Source: an uncultured Prevotellaceae bacterium (GTDB lineage: Bacteria > Bacteroidota > Bacteroidia > Bacteroidales > Bacteroidaceae). Taken from it: a stretch of 64,000 nucleotides of DNA. The translations under genes and the position numbers were made by a program. The notes beneath the pieces were generated by a model. The model did no database searches and had not been told where the DNA came from. It was given only the letters and a program-made list of their open reading frames with translations. The number at the start of each line of letters is the position of its first letter. The stretch's first letter is position 1. Of this stretch, positions 49,938 through 59,477 are shown piece after piece. Where the stretch lies: assembly GCA_946188345.1 (NCBI GenBank), contig CAMHUI010000003.1, forward strand, positions 33,133 to 97,132. Direction: 5' to 3'.

Positions 49938-51041
49938 ATGATATTCAAGACGCTCAAGAACTTCACGCGACGCCTCATCGCAGGAGCCAACATTGCCACC
50001 ATCATCCTGATGGCAGCAGTAGGCTACAGCGGAAGGCTCAGCCCCTTGGAGCATGCTACCCTCTCGCAGGCACATTTCGTCTTTCCTGCCCTGCTACTCG
50101 TCAACCTGGCTTTCCTCGCCTTCTGGACACTGTTCAAGCCCCGCTACGTGCTGCTGCCCCTGGCGGGACTGCTACTCTGCTACACCCCCGTGAGGAAATA
50201 CGCGCCCCTGAACCTCCCTGCGAAAGCCCCCGAAGGAGCCCTGAAGGTGCTGACATACAATGTGGCCGGATTCCAACACAAGCCCGCCGACACTGACGAA
50301 GAGCGGGCTGAGTTGGCCAACTACATCGTGGCCCAACAGGCCGACCTCGTCTGCCTGCAGGAAGCCGCCATAGAGAACAGCCGCAAGTCCATCGTCGAAA
50401 AGATTCTCAACGACGCCTATGCCTATCACGACACCATCTGCTGCCCGACACGGGGTAATCCGCTGGCACTCTACAGCCACTACCCCATCGTGAAGAAGGA
50501 AAACATCACCTTCCCCGACCCCACCAGCGGCAACCACTCAGGCGTATTCTATGTCGACATCGACGGCGACACCGTACTCGTCATCAACAACCACCTGCAG
50601 AGCCTCCAGCTCTCTCATGCCGACCGCGAAGGCTTCCAGTCCATCGTCGAACGCAGCATCGACCGCGACTCAGCCCGAGCAGAGTCACACAAGCTGCTCG
50701 ACAAAATCAAGGCCGCCTCGCTGAGACGCGCCCCACAGGCAGAAGCCGTAGCCGACTATATCAGCCGCCACGCACAAGAGAGCATCATCGTCTGCGGAGA
50801 CTTCAACGACACACCGCTCTCATACACCAACCACATCATCGGACGGCTGCTCACCAACTGCTACGAAGCGGCCGGACTCGGACCGGGATTCACCTACCAC
50901 GAGAACGGCATGTTGGTAAGAATCGATAACATCCTCTGTTCCAAAGACTGGACACCCTACGAATGTAAAACAGACCGAAAAATCGACGCTTCTGACCACA
51001 ATCCAGTGGTCTGCAAGCTCAAAAAAGGCCCGAAACCTTAA
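49938..51041 (+). CDS. Membrane-anchored endonuclease/exonuclease/phosphatase family protein
   Basis: The 367-residue protein has three N-terminal hydrophobic segments (about residues 15-85) and then an EEP domain: LKVLTYNVAGFQ, VCLQEA with the metal-binding Glu, VINNHLQSLQL, IVCGDFNDTPLS and a final ASDHNPVVCKL with the catalytic His. Members act on phosphodiesters in nucleic acids, phospholipids or inositol phosphates, and the membrane anchor hints at an extracytoplasmic substrate. Such rhomboid/EEP pairs recur in Bacteroidota genomes, to my recollection. Confidence 0.9.
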   Translation: MIFKTLKNFTRRLIAGANIATIILMAAVGYSGRLSPLEHATLSQAHFVFPALLLVNLAFLAFWTLFKPRYVLLPLAGLLLCYTPVRKYAPLNLPAKAPEGALKVLTYNVAGFQHKPADTDEERAELANYIVAQQADLVCLQEAAIENSRKSIVEKILNDAYAYHDTICCPTRGNPLALYSHYPIVKKENITFPDPTSGNHSGVFYVDIDGDTVLVINNHLQSLQLSHADREGFQSIVERSIDRDSARAESHKLLDKIKAASLRRAPQAEAVADYISRHAQESIIVCGDFNDTPLSYTNHIIGRLLTNCYEAAGLGPGFTYHENGMLVRIDNILCSKDWTPYECKTDRKIDASDHNPVVCKLKKGPKP

Positions 51042-51091
51042 AAAAAGACTAATAAACACGCCTAAAATTTCGTACATCGGGAAATTTTATG

Positions 51092-51099
51092 TAACTTTG
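51092..51099 (+). promoter_or_regulatory. secDF -7 element
   Basis: TAACTTTG fits TAnnTTTG, 51 bp before the ATG. The -33 region lacks TTG. Confidence 0.55.
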
Positions 51100-51149
51100 T
51101 GCGCTAATTCGGTAAAAGAAAATTTAATAATTAAAAAATAAAACAAAAA

Positions 51150-54149
51150 ATGCAAAACAAAGGTATCGTAATTGTAACAGCCGTCTTACTGACGCTTGCA
51201 AGCATCTTCTACCTGTCGTTCTCAGCTGCCACCAGCTACTACGACAAACAGGCCGCCAAGATTGAAGATCCCATCGCACAGCAGGACTACAAGGACTCTG
51301 TGAAGTATCTGGGCGTGTATTCCTATCAGAGATGTCTCGAAACGCAGATTGGTCTCGGACTTGACCTGAAAGGCGGTATGAACGTCATCCTTGAGGTCTC
51401 AGTGCCCGATGTCATCGACATGCTCGCCGACCACAAGCAGGACGCCGACTTCGTAAAATCCATGAACGAAGCCAAGAAAGAAGAAGAGACAAGTCAGGAC
51501 GACTTCATCTCACTGTTTGAAAAAGCTTGGAAAAAGAACGCTCCCGAGCGCGGACTGGCCGAAATCTTCGCCACACAACAGCTCCAGGGAAAAGTCTCGA
51601 CCAACAGCACCGACAAGGAAGTCATCAAAGCCCTCCGCGAACAGGTGCAGGAAGCCATCGACAACTCATTCACCGTCGTCCGTACACGTATCGACAAGTT
51701 CGGCGTCGTACAGCCCAACATCCAGAAACTGGAAGGCCAGCAGGGACGTATCATGGTTGAAATGCCTGGTATCCGCGAGCCGGAGCGTATGCGTAAGCTC
51801 TTGCAGGGCTCTGCCAACCTCGAGTTCTGGGAGACCTACAACGCCGAGGAAATCGTGCCCTACTTCACCCAGCTCGACCAGCGCTATGCCCACGAGAACG
51901 AAGGGACTGCCGACAACGCCGAGGAAGCTCCCGCAGAGGAAGCAACAGCCGCTGAGCCCGCAGCCGAAGAGGCCGTTGCCGACACCACGACAACCACTCC
52001 AGAGTTCAAGCTCAACGACGTAGCTGCCAACACCAACGACAAGGCCGCTCTCGAAGAAGCCCACAAGCGCAACCCGCTGCTCTCACGCCTCTTCCCCACC
52101 GGACAAGGCGCACTTGCACTCGTTGGATATGCTCACCTGCGCGACACCGCAGAGGTGAACAAGATTATCTACTCCAACCTCGCCAAGCAAATCATCCCCA
52201 GCGACTGCAAACTGATGTGGGGTGCCAAGCCTGAAGACGGTCTGAACGCTAAGAACATGTTCGGCCTCTACGCCATCAAGGTAACCAGCTCTACCGGCCG
52301 CGCTCCCCTCGAAGGTGACGTCGTCACCGAGGCTCGCGATGAGTTCGACCAGATGACCGGACGCCCGAAGGTAACCATGTCGATGAACACCGACGGTGCC
52401 CGCCGCTGGGCTGCCATGACCAAGGCCAATATCAACCGCGCCGTAGCAGTAACACTCGACGGTGTCGTTTACAGCGCACCCCGGGTACAGAACGAAATCT
52501 CCGGCGGTAACACCGAAATCACCGGTAACTTCACCGTCGAAGACACTAAAGACCTGGCCAACACACTGAAGTCCGGACGTATGCCCGCTCCTGCCCGCAT
52601 CGTTCAGGAAGAAGTCGTAGGTCCTACCCTCGGACAGAAGTCCATCGAGCAGGGAGTCATCTCCTTCATCGTAGCCTTTGTGCTGCTGATGATCTACATG
52701 CTCATGATGTATGATATCATCCCTGGCATGATGGCCAACTGCGCCCTGATTGTCAACATCTTCTTCACGCTGGGTATCCTCACCTCCTTCCAGGCAGCCC
52801 TGACCATGTCGGGTATCGCAGGTATGGTGCTGTCGCTCGGTACCGCCGTCGACGCCAACGTGCTGATCTACGAACGTATCAAGGAGGAGATGCGCGGTGG
52901 CAAGAACATCAAGCAGGCCCTGAAGGCAGGTTATGAGAACGCCTTCTCGGCTATCTTCGACTCCAACCTGACATCCATCATCACCGGTGTCATCCTCTAC
53001 GTCTTCGGCACAGGCCCCATCCGCGGCTTCGCTACGACATGGATCATCGGTATCATCTGCTCCTTCTTCACAGCTGTGTTCCTGACACGCCTGGTCTACG
53101 AGAACCGCCTCGCAAAGGACAAGTGGCTCAACCAGACCTTCACCACACGCTTCTCGCGCAACCTCATGCAGGGAACACACTTCAAGTTCATGTCCATGTA
53201 CAAGAAGACCTTCACCGTGGCTGCTATCGCACTGGTAGCCTTCATCGTCAGCTTCTTCACACAGGGACTGAGCCAGAGCATCGACTTCACCGGTGGCCGC
53301 AACTACGTGCTGCAGTTTGAGAACCCCGTCGAGCCCGAGCAGATTCGCGAAGTGCTCGCCGAGACCTTCCCCGAGGCCAACAACAGCGCCCTCACACTGG
53401 GTACTGACAACAAAACCATCCGTATCTCGACCAACTACAAGATTGAGTCCAACAGCGCTACCGTCGACGACGAGACTGAGACCATGCTCTACGAAGGTCT
53501 GAAGAAGGCTGGCTTCGTCAGCCAGGCCGACGTGCAGTCGTTCAAGAACCCCGACGTACGCGAAGGCGGTTCCATCATCAGCTCTTCAAAGGTAGGACCA
53601 GCCGTAGCTAAGGATATCACCTACGGAGCTATCTACAGCGTGCTCATCGCACTCGTAGCTATCTTCCTCTACATCCTGCTGCGCTTCCGCAAGGTTGCCT
53701 TCTCGGTAGGCTCTATCGTCGCACTGACCTTCGACGCCATCACCGTCATCGGACTCTTCTCACTGCTACAGCACGTCATGCCGTTCTCACTCGAAGTCGA
53801 CCAGACATTCATCGGTGCCGTGCTGACCGTAATCGGTTACTCCATCAACGACAAGGTGGTCGTATTCGACCGTATCCGTGAGAACCTCCGCCTGCATCCG
53901 AAACAGGACATCCAGGAACTGTTCAACAACTCAATCAACCAGACCCTGGCACGTACCATCAACACCTCGCTGTCAACCCTCATCGTGCTGCTCTGCATCC
54001 TCTTCATTGGTGGCAGCAGCATCAAGGGCTTCGCATTCGCCATGACACTGGGTGTCATCTTCGGAACATTGTCATCCATCTTCATCGCATCGCCCATCGC
54101 ATTCCTCTGGATGGGTCGCAAGATTAAGGAAGACAAGGTTGAAGAATAA
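51150..54149 (+). CDS. secDF: Protein translocase subunit SecDF (fused)
   Basis: The 999-residue fusion has SecD in the first half (LGLDLKGGMNVILEV, then a long periplasmic P1 region, AVTLDGVVYSAPRVQNEISGGNTEITGNF and the D4-type GTAVDANVLIYERIKEEMRGGKNIKQAL) and SecF in the second (QSIDFTGGRNYVLQFE, IGYSINDKVVVFDRIREN). An insert of Ala/Glu/Thr-rich low complexity lies at about residues 250-290. About 12 membrane helices are expected. It uses the proton-motive force to pull preproteins through SecYEG. It is single-copy in style and monocistronic, with a strong terminator after it. Confidence 0.97.
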   Translation: MQNKGIVIVTAVLLTLASIFYLSFSAATSYYDKQAAKIEDPIAQQDYKDSVKYLGVYSYQRCLETQIGLGLDLKGGMNVILEVSVPDVIDMLADHKQDADFVKSMNEAKKEEETSQDDFISLFEKAWKKNAPERGLAEIFATQQLQGKVSTNSTDKEVIKALREQVQEAIDNSFTVVRTRIDKFGVVQPNIQKLEGQQGRIMVEMPGIREPERMRKLLQGSANLEFWETYNAEEIVPYFTQLDQRYAHENEGTADNAEEAPAEEATAAEPAAEEAVADTTTTTPEFKLNDVAANTNDKAALEEAHKRNPLLSRLFPTGQGALALVGYAHLRDTAEVNKIIYSNLAKQIIPSDCKLMWGAKPEDGLNAKNMFGLYAIKVTSSTGRAPLEGDVVTEARDEFDQMTGRPKVTMSMNTDGARRWAAMTKANINRAVAVTLDGVVYSAPRVQNEISGGNTEITGNFTVEDTKDLANTLKSGRMPAPARIVQEEVVGPTLGQKSIEQGVISFIVAFVLLMIYMLMMYDIIPGMMANCALIVNIFFTLGILTSFQAALTMSGIAGMVLSLGTAVDANVLIYERIKEEMRGGKNIKQALKAGYENAFSAIFDSNLTSIITGVILYVFGTGPIRGFATTWIIGIICSFFTAVFLTRLVYENRLAKDKWLNQTFTTRFSRNLMQGTHFKFMSMYKKTFTVAAIALVAFIVSFFTQGLSQSIDFTGGRNYVLQFENPVEPEQIREVLAETFPEANNSALTLGTDNKTIRISTNYKIESNSATVDDETETMLYEGLKKAGFVSQADVQSFKNPDVREGGSIISSSKVGPAVAKDITYGAIYSVLIALVAIFLYILLRFRKVAFSVGSIVALTFDAITVIGLFSLLQHVMPFSLEVDQTFIGAVLTVIGYSINDKVVVFDRIRENLRLHPKQDIQELFNNSINQTLARTINTSLSTLIVLLCILFIGGSSIKGFAFAMTLGVIFGTLSSIFIASPIAFLWMGRKIKEDKVEE

Positions 54150-54179
54150 GAAAGAATAAACCTTTTCATAATCATGTTG

Positions 54180-54217
54180 AAGGCCATGACTGACAGCACG
54201 TCAGCATGGCCTTTTTC
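54180..54217 (+). terminator. secDF terminator
   Basis: AAGGCCATG-A-CTGAC and GTCAG-CATGGCCTT make a long stem with a five-base loop, followed by TTT, 31 bp after the secDF stop. Confidence 0.9.
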
Positions 54218-54304
54218 AATGTCGCAAAAAAGTTGGAGAAAAACAAAATAAAAAGGCCGCCTCTGACGTTTAACAAACAAAAAGGCATACAAACTAAAAA
54301 GAAT

Positions 54305-56290
54305 ATGAAACACAAATTGCTACTACTCATGTTCGCCTGCGCCCTCACCGCTCAGGCACAGATTAAGCTGCAACCCATGTTCTCCGACAATATGGTGCTG
54401 CAACAGAAGACCGATGCCCCCATCTGGGGCGAGACCAAGCCCAACCAGCAAGTCACCGTGACCACCTCATGGAACAAAAAGGCCTACACCACAACCTCTG
54501 ACAGAAAAGGACACTTCCGCGTAGCCGTCGCCACGCCCAAGGCCGGAGGACCCTACAACGTCACCATCCAGACTGCAAGCGACACACGCATCCTGCAGAA
54601 CGTGCTCATCGGCGAAGTATGGCTCTGCACCGGACAGTCGAACATGGAGATGCCCCTCGCCGCATGGGGATTCATCGACAACTACGAACAAGAAATAGCC
54701 AATGCCGACCAATACCCCCGCATCCGCATCATCAACATGAAGCACGTCACCAGCCCACTGCCGCGCACCGACATCGCAGCAACCACAGAAGGCTGGGAAG
54801 TATGCTCCGCCAACACCATCCCAGGCTTCTCGGCAGCAGGATACTTCTTTGCCGTCAACTTGCAGAAGAGCCTCAACGTACCCATCGGCCTCATCGCAAC
54901 CAACTGGGGCGGTACCCTCGCCGAGTCATGGACAAGCGAAGAGTCTCTCCGACAGATGCCATACTTCTGCAACACCATCGACAAGGTCAAGACCATGCCA
55001 GCCGACGTCGAAGCACAGCGCAAACAATACGAGCAGGAAGACAAAGCCTACTGGCAGGCCATCAAGAACGGCGAGCAAGGCGTTGAAAACGGCAGCTACC
55101 TTTGGGCAGCAGCCGACCTCAACGACCTCGTATGGCCCACCATCCCGATGCCCAGCAAAGTAGAGGAAACGGGACTCCCCGGCTTCGACGGCGTCGTCTG
55201 GATACGTCGCACCGTCGACATCCCGGCAGCATGGGAAGGACACGACCTCACCCTCAGCCTCGGAGCCATCGACGACGAAGACATCACCTTCTACAACGGC
55301 GTCGAGATAGGACACACCGACATCTGGTTCGCACCACGCACCTATACCATCCCCGCAGAACTCGTCAAAGCCGGCAAGGCCACCATCGCCATCCGCATCA
55401 TGGACACCGGAGCCGACGGAGGACTCACAGGCAAAGACAACGAACTCACACTCAGCTGCGGCAACGACAGCAAATCCCTCGCAGGAGAGTGGAAATACAA
55501 AGTCGGAGTCGACCTGCGTAATTTCCCGCCCAAACCCGTCAACATGGCAGGCAACCCCAACATCCCCACCGTGCTCTACAACTCCATGCTCAACCCCCTC
55601 GTAGGCTATGCACTCAAAGGAGCAATCTGGTACCAAGGCGAGTCCAACGTCGACCGCGCCTTCCAGTATCGCGAGCTGCTGCCACTCATGATTAATGACT
55701 GGCGCACCAAGTGGGGAAGCAACCTCGACTTCTACATCGTACAGCTCGCCAACTTCATGCGCCAGCAAACCAAACCCGAAGAGTCTACATGGGCCGAACT
55801 GCGCGAAGCACAGATGTGGACCGCACAACACCTGCAGAACACCGGCATAGCCTGTGCCATCGACATAGGACTCGAGAACGACATCCATCCAAAAAATAAA
55901 CAAGAAGTAGGCCGACGACTCGCACTCTCGGCCCTCGCACAGACCTACGGAAAGAAAGTCGCCTACTCCGGTCCCGTCTATACCAACTACGAGATAGAAG
56001 GCAACACCATCCGCCTCCACTTCGACCATGCCGACGGCATGCAGCTGCCCAACGGGAAAGCCTTCACCATCGCAGGCAGTGACCAGAAATTCTACTGGGC
56101 ACAAGCCAGACTCGAAGGCAACACCATCGTCGTATGGTCTGACCAAGTAGCCTTCCCCGTAGCCGTGCGCTATGCATGGGCCAACAACCCCGTCACCGAG
56201 AACCTCGTCTACAATGCCGACGGACTGCCCATGTATCCCTTCCGCACCGACCAGTGGCCAGGAATCACCACACCCCGCAACAACAGATAG
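54305..56290 (+). CDS. Sialate O-acetylesterase-type SGNH hydrolase
   Basis: The ATG at 54305 opens a signal peptide (MKHKLLLLMFACALTAQAQ) directly followed by IKLQPMFSDNMVLQQ, the standard start of the family; the in-frame ATG at 54206 would cover the secDF terminator. The 661-residue protein has the nucleophile Ser in CTGQSNMEMPL and the Asp/His block IDIGLENDIHPKNKQEVGRRLA, with a beta-sandwich insert at about residues 290-400. It removes O-acetyl groups from sialic acid or from xylan-type sugars. It is not near the PUL genes, so its substrate stays open. Confidence 0.9.
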   Translation: MKHKLLLLMFACALTAQAQIKLQPMFSDNMVLQQKTDAPIWGETKPNQQVTVTTSWNKKAYTTTSDRKGHFRVAVATPKAGGPYNVTIQTASDTRILQNVLIGEVWLCTGQSNMEMPLAAWGFIDNYEQEIANADQYPRIRIINMKHVTSPLPRTDIAATTEGWEVCSANTIPGFSAAGYFFAVNLQKSLNVPIGLIATNWGGTLAESWTSEESLRQMPYFCNTIDKVKTMPADVEAQRKQYEQEDKAYWQAIKNGEQGVENGSYLWAAADLNDLVWPTIPMPSKVEETGLPGFDGVVWIRRTVDIPAAWEGHDLTLSLGAIDDEDITFYNGVEIGHTDIWFAPRTYTIPAELVKAGKATIAIRIMDTGADGGLTGKDNELTLSCGNDSKSLAGEWKYKVGVDLRNFPPKPVNMAGNPNIPTVLYNSMLNPLVGYALKGAIWYQGESNVDRAFQYRELLPLMINDWRTKWGSNLDFYIVQLANFMRQQTKPEESTWAELREAQMWTAQHLQNTGIACAIDIGLENDIHPKNKQEVGRRLALSALAQTYGKKVAYSGPVYTNYEIEGNTIRLHFDHADGMQLPNGKAFTIAGSDQKFYWAQARLEGNTIVVWSDQVAFPVAVRYAWANNPVTENLVYNADGLPMYPFRTDQWPGITTPRNNR

Positions 56291-56379
56291 CCACCAGCAG
56301 ACGCACCCATAAAAGAGGAAAAAGGGAAGGTGAAAACAAAAAAAATCACCATTCCTTTTTCCTTTTCGTTTTTTATTCG

Positions 56380-56387
56380 TACCTTTG
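56380..56387 (+). promoter_or_regulatory. tRNA-Met -7 element
   Basis: TACCTTTG fits TAnnTTTG and is followed by GCACCCG, 51 bp before the tRNA. Confidence 0.6.
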
Positions 56388-56438
56388 CACCCGAAAAGGA
56401 CCGTCGCCCTATCCAATCCATCGGCGACATCCCTTTTA

Positions 56439-56512
56439 GGACTTGTAGCTCAGTTGGTTAGAGCAACAGACTCATAATCTGGAGGTCCCAGGTTCAAGCC
56501 CTGGCTGGTCCA
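56439..56512 (+). tRNA. tRNA with CAT anticodon (Met, possibly Ile2)
   Basis: A 74-nt cloverleaf with D arm TAGCTCAGTTGGTTAGAGCA, anticodon stem CAGA..TCTG around CTCATAA (anticodon CAT), and T arm CCAGG-TTCAAGC-CCTGG. It is elongator Met or lysidine-modified Ile2; the sequence alone does not tell. The 3' end forms the left border of the AT-rich island. Confidence 0.93.
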
Positions 56513-56523
56513 CACTAAAAATC

Positions 56524-56556
56524 AAGCACTTACGAATTTCTCGCAAGTGCTTTTTT
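56524..56556 (+). terminator. tRNA-Met terminator
   Basis: AAGCACTT and AAGTGCTT pair around a 13-base loop and run into TTTTTT, 11 bp after the tRNA. Confidence 0.85.
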
Positions 56557-56562
56557 CATGTC

Positions 56563-56583
56563 TGCGTAAACAATGCGTAAACA
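56563..56583. repeat. TGCGTAAACA direct repeat beside tRNA-Met
   Basis: TGCGTAAACA occurs at 56563 and 56574, 11 bp apart. Paired short repeats like these behind a tRNA resemble the arm-type sites of tyrosine-integrase attachment regions. No integrase gene is in the window, so the call is inferred. Confidence 0.4.
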
Positions 56584-56714
56584 TTTTGTTTCAGTTTCCC
56601 CATTTCTGTCACGAAATGTCACGGAGTCTCGGTGGAATTTGCAAACGTATAAAGAGAAAATTAAATGCCATAACGATTCACATCGCCATGGCACAATCCT
56701 TAAAGAAGCAACAA

Positions 56715-56849
56715 TCATTTTTTCTTTTGGCCTTTACAATCGCTTCGATTGCTTCTGACATGAGCAGACACATGAATGGTTTTGCCATTCTGGACTCGAT
56801 CATATTCAGGAATGCGATTGAATTTACGGCCATCACTATCTTTTGCCAT
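56715..56849 (-). CDS. Small basic protein, 44 residues, of mobile-element style
   Basis: The minus-strand frame from the ATG at 56849 (or 56855) reads MAKDSDGRKFNRIPEYDRVQ then NGKTIHVSAHVRSNRSDCKG and QKKK. It has strongly coding-like composition and an HVRSN signature, which I associate with small accessory proteins near integrative elements of Bacteroidota. A GGACGGG stretch precedes it. Its function is unknown. It lies alone between the tRNA terminator and the MBL operon, on the same strand as the latter. Confidence 0.55.
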   Translation of the reverse strand: MAKDSDGRKFNRIPEYDRVQNGKTIHVSAHVRSNRSDCKGQKKK

Positions 56850-56927
56850 AATCATTGTAGCCCGTCCTGTGGCGGGGATCTTTATATGGCTGCATGTTTC
56901 AGGCAGCCGTGATTTAGCCTATATCAA

Positions 56928-57842
56928 TCAAAATTTATCTATTATTTTTTTGATATCACTCTCTACCGTTACCGTACCATCATCATCAATAAAGATATGA
57001 CCCTGAGAAGTCTTTCTTTGGCAAACGATATTTTCTTCTGTACTCAGGTTATTGTCACCCTTACAATAATCAGTAGAACTATACCTACTATCTACATTTC
57101 TTTTGTCATCAGTAGCAGATTTCTCTGACACAATATTTAGTTTCTTTGTCTTGCCATCTTTCATCGCATCGAAAAGTTCAGTACTGAACGAAGAACGCAA
57201 ACCGTGATGAGGGCACACAAGGAAATCTACTCCTTGGCCAATCTTCTTTTTCAGTTCCTTGTCATCTTCAAGCAATTGTTTCATTCCTTCTTTTTGGACA
57301 TCAGCCGCAAAAAGAATCTTGTATCCAGCGTGTATATATAAGACCAAACTGATATTGTTGGTATAACTTTCGTTTATTAGAGTTTCATTGTCCTCTACAT
57401 CACCTGGATACATGTATCCGAGTGTCATTTTGTTTGGTAGGCTTACCCTTAGTGGCAATTGGCGACCTTTATACACCTCTTTAACTTTCTTCACATCAGC
57501 ACTATCAGGATCATCCACCAAATCCCAATTCACATTCTTTCTATGCGCGTCTGCACCTATAGTTAGGTCATTTGGAGTAGTGTACAAATCTATGTAAAAG
57601 TGTTCATCTAAATCACTCAAATCGGAGATGTGATCCTGATGTGGATGCGAGATGAAAACTTGACTTAAGTAATACTTATCTCCAGAATACTTCTCCTCTC
57701 CACGCTTTTTAAATAGAGGAAGGAGAAAATCATTTACTGGTGAAAAGTCTCTGCTCTTCCCCAAGTCTATCACGATTTTCTTGTTATCAGTTTCAACATA
57801 GGCACTTAAAGCTGCCCCAACATTAAAAATAACTACTTTCAT
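56928..57842 (-). CDS. ComEC-type MBL-fold hydrolase (MBL-C)
   Basis: The ATG at 57842 gives 304 residues that begin directly with MKVVIFNVGAALSAYV, the ComEC-like FxDVGxG start; an upstream ATG overlaps the previous gene. The metal motif is complete (FISHPHQDHISDL), followed by ILFAADVQKEGMKQLL (the Asp ligand) and FLVCPHHGLRSSF. No signal peptide or membrane segment is present, so it should act in the cytoplasm. ComEC-type MBL domains are suspected or known nucleases/phosphodiesterases; no substrate can be read here. It is the last gene of a five-gene operon, 10 nt behind the four-TM gene. Confidence 0.85.
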   Translation of the reverse strand: MKVVIFNVGAALSAYVETDNKKIVIDLGKSRDFSPVNDFLLPLFKKRGEEKYSGDKYYLSQVFISHPHQDHISDLSDLDEHFYIDLYTTPNDLTIGADAHRKNVNWDLVDDPDSADVKKVKEVYKGRQLPLRVSLPNKMTLGYMYPGDVEDNETLINESYTNNISLVLYIHAGYKILFAADVQKEGMKQLLEDDKELKKKIGQGVDFLVCPHHGLRSSFSTELFDAMKDGKTKKLNIVSEKSATDDKRNVDSRYSSTDYCKGDNNLSTEENIVCQRKTSQGHIFIDDDGTVTVESDIKKIIDKF

Positions 57843-57852
57843 AAACTTTTTA

Positions 57853-58554
57853 TTATTTACCTGTAAATGTTGCAAATAGATATTTGGCATAAGCCCACCC
57901 TCTGACTTCCAACAACATATAACTGCCTGTCATCAACAGCACTTGAAGCACTAACGCTACAACAATAGTCCACCACGGTAGCCAACCGTAAAATATGTTG
58001 GTAACACCTATACTTATTAGAAATAGTATACTCCACACACTTGCACCAAGATAATTGCGGCAGAAGCCAAACTCTATGTTATACTGCCTCAATATCTCGT
58101 CGCCTCGACAATTCTGCCTTATCTGGCTCACGATTTCCGCTATCCTCATCTTGGACAAACCGTGGTCAGCCTCTTCCTCTTTGCGAGTGGGCAGTTTCCT
58201 TCCGAATGTTTCTTTCACCTTGGCGGCTATCTCGTTATGATATTCGGGCGATATTATCTCGTTTCGCCATAGTAGCATCTGCGTAGTTGGCATCTCCGTC
58301 TCGTCCTTCTTAAACAAGCGGTACTGGAAAAGCCACTTTGACGTTTCCTTAAATACCTCCCTTACCAGATAACCTACAGCCATGCTAACCAGCGCAGTAC
58401 CACCGATAAGACACAACACCCACTGTACGTTACCAACCAGTGCTTCATACTGGGGGAACCACTTCCCCATACACATTGCAAGCAATATACATGTGGGGAG
58501 CATTCCCAATACGGCTGGATATACCCTTGCTACTCTTATGTATTTATCCATCAT
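57853..58554 (-). CDS. Four-TM protein of unknown function
   Basis: The 233-residue protein has two membrane helices near the N-terminus (about residues 10-31 and 42-66), a charged cytoplasmic part of about 90 residues (VKETFGRKLPTRKEEEADH, then RQNCRGDEILRQYN), and two more helices near the C-terminus (about 170-190 and 193-213). I recognise no family. The 2+2 layout recalls small membrane effectors in nucleotide-signal defence systems, but there is no sequence motif to support that. It is 5 nt behind the MBL-B gene and 10 nt before the MBL-C gene, so it belongs to the same operon. Confidence 0.75.
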   Translation of the reverse strand: MMDKYIRVARVYPAVLGMLPTCILLAMCMGKWFPQYEALVGNVQWVLCLIGGTALVSMAVGYLVREVFKETSKWLFQYRLFKKDETEMPTTQMLLWRNEIISPEYHNEIAAKVKETFGRKLPTRKEEEADHGLSKMRIAEIVSQIRQNCRGDEILRQYNIEFGFCRNYLGASVWSILFLISIGVTNIFYGWLPWWTIVVALVLQVLLMTGSYMLLEVRGWAYAKYLFATFTGK

Positions 58555-58559
58555 AGGCC

Positions 58560-59474
58560 TTAAATCTTCTTGTGATTAGGTGATGCAGTTTCTGTCGCTA
58601 CATAAAAACCATATTGGGGATCCACAAACAAATAGACATTACCATTACTTCGAGTTGTGAGTACTTTGCCAAAATACATGTTTTTATCATTAGTATTGTA
58701 GTACCTCACACCATCGGCATAATTAGAGTATCCTGTATAAACATCTGTCCCCTCCTTGGTTGCCTCTGAGTCTTTAGACAAGATGATAGCCCTCACATTA
58801 CCAGTAAGGTCAAACAGAGCCTTGGGGAATCCTGAATCATGACCATGATGTGGAGCCACCAAAACATCAAGACCGCCCTTCATCAATGTTTTGAAGAACT
58901 CGTTATTCTTAGCTAGCCACTCCCAGCCCGCCGTCTCTAGATCACCAGCAAATAGAATCTTAACACCATTATACTTCACATAACGGATAATACTGCTGTT
59001 GTTCCTGACCTTGTTGCGAAGATTTGGGTCTGCTTTGACAGTCTCTATAGGTATTGAAAAGGTGTATTCCTCATCAAAGCCCCAATCAACCCTCTCAGGG
59101 CAGCTTCCTCTATACTCCTTATCAAAGTTCTTAACATAGTCTTTGTTAATAGAAGCAGCATCGTCATACTGTTCGGTATAGGTATGGCGTAGCAGATAAG
59201 GCGTCAACTCCTTGTACACTCTCTCAGAATTTCTCACGTGGTCATCATCGGGATGCGTAATATGAAGCAATGTCAAAGGATAAGTTTTGCCTTCCGATGT
59301 AACGAAAGGATTAGATCTAAACAACCCTTTATCGTTGTTATTACATCTCTTAATAAAATCTACAGGGTTCTCCTTCTCTAAACAACTCCCGCAGTCAATC
59401 ATCATCGCGTACTTATTGGGCGAGCAAATATAATTGCAAGACGCGTTGCCCACATCAAATACTACTATTTCCAT
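58560..59474 (-). CDS. ComEC-type MBL-fold hydrolase (MBL-B)
   Basis: The 304-residue protein starts MEIVVFDVGNASCNYI and carries LLHITHPDDDHVRNSE (HxDxDH, the ComEC variant), ILFAGDLETAGWEWL and VLVAPHHGHDSGF. All metal ligands appear present. The C-terminal YLFVDPQYGFYV parallels the MBL-C end. No membrane segment is seen. It starts 3 nt after the patatin stop codon and is 5 nt before the four-TM gene. It is a paralog of MBL-A and MBL-C, diverged far enough that only motif blocks align. Confidence 0.87.
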   Translation of the reverse strand: MEIVVFDVGNASCNYICSPNKYAMMIDCGSCLEKENPVDFIKRCNNNDKGLFRSNPFVTSEGKTYPLTLLHITHPDDDHVRNSERVYKELTPYLLRHTYTEQYDDAASINKDYVKNFDKEYRGSCPERVDWGFDEEYTFSIPIETVKADPNLRNKVRNNSSIIRYVKYNGVKILFAGDLETAGWEWLAKNNEFFKTLMKGGLDVLVAPHHGHDSGFPKALFDLTGNVRAIILSKDSEATKEGTDVYTGYSNYADGVRYYNTNDKNMYFGKVLTTRSNGNVYLFVDPQYGFYVATETASPNHKKI

Positions 59475-59477
59475 ATC

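Noticed and set aside
49736..50296. A 186-codon plus-strand frame across the rhomboid and EEP genes
   Set aside because: It overlaps two well-supported genes in another frame and has no family resemblance.
56547..56912. A 121-codon plus-strand frame behind tRNA-Met
   Set aside because: The composition is not coding-like, and the opposite strand carries a better small frame at 56715-56849.
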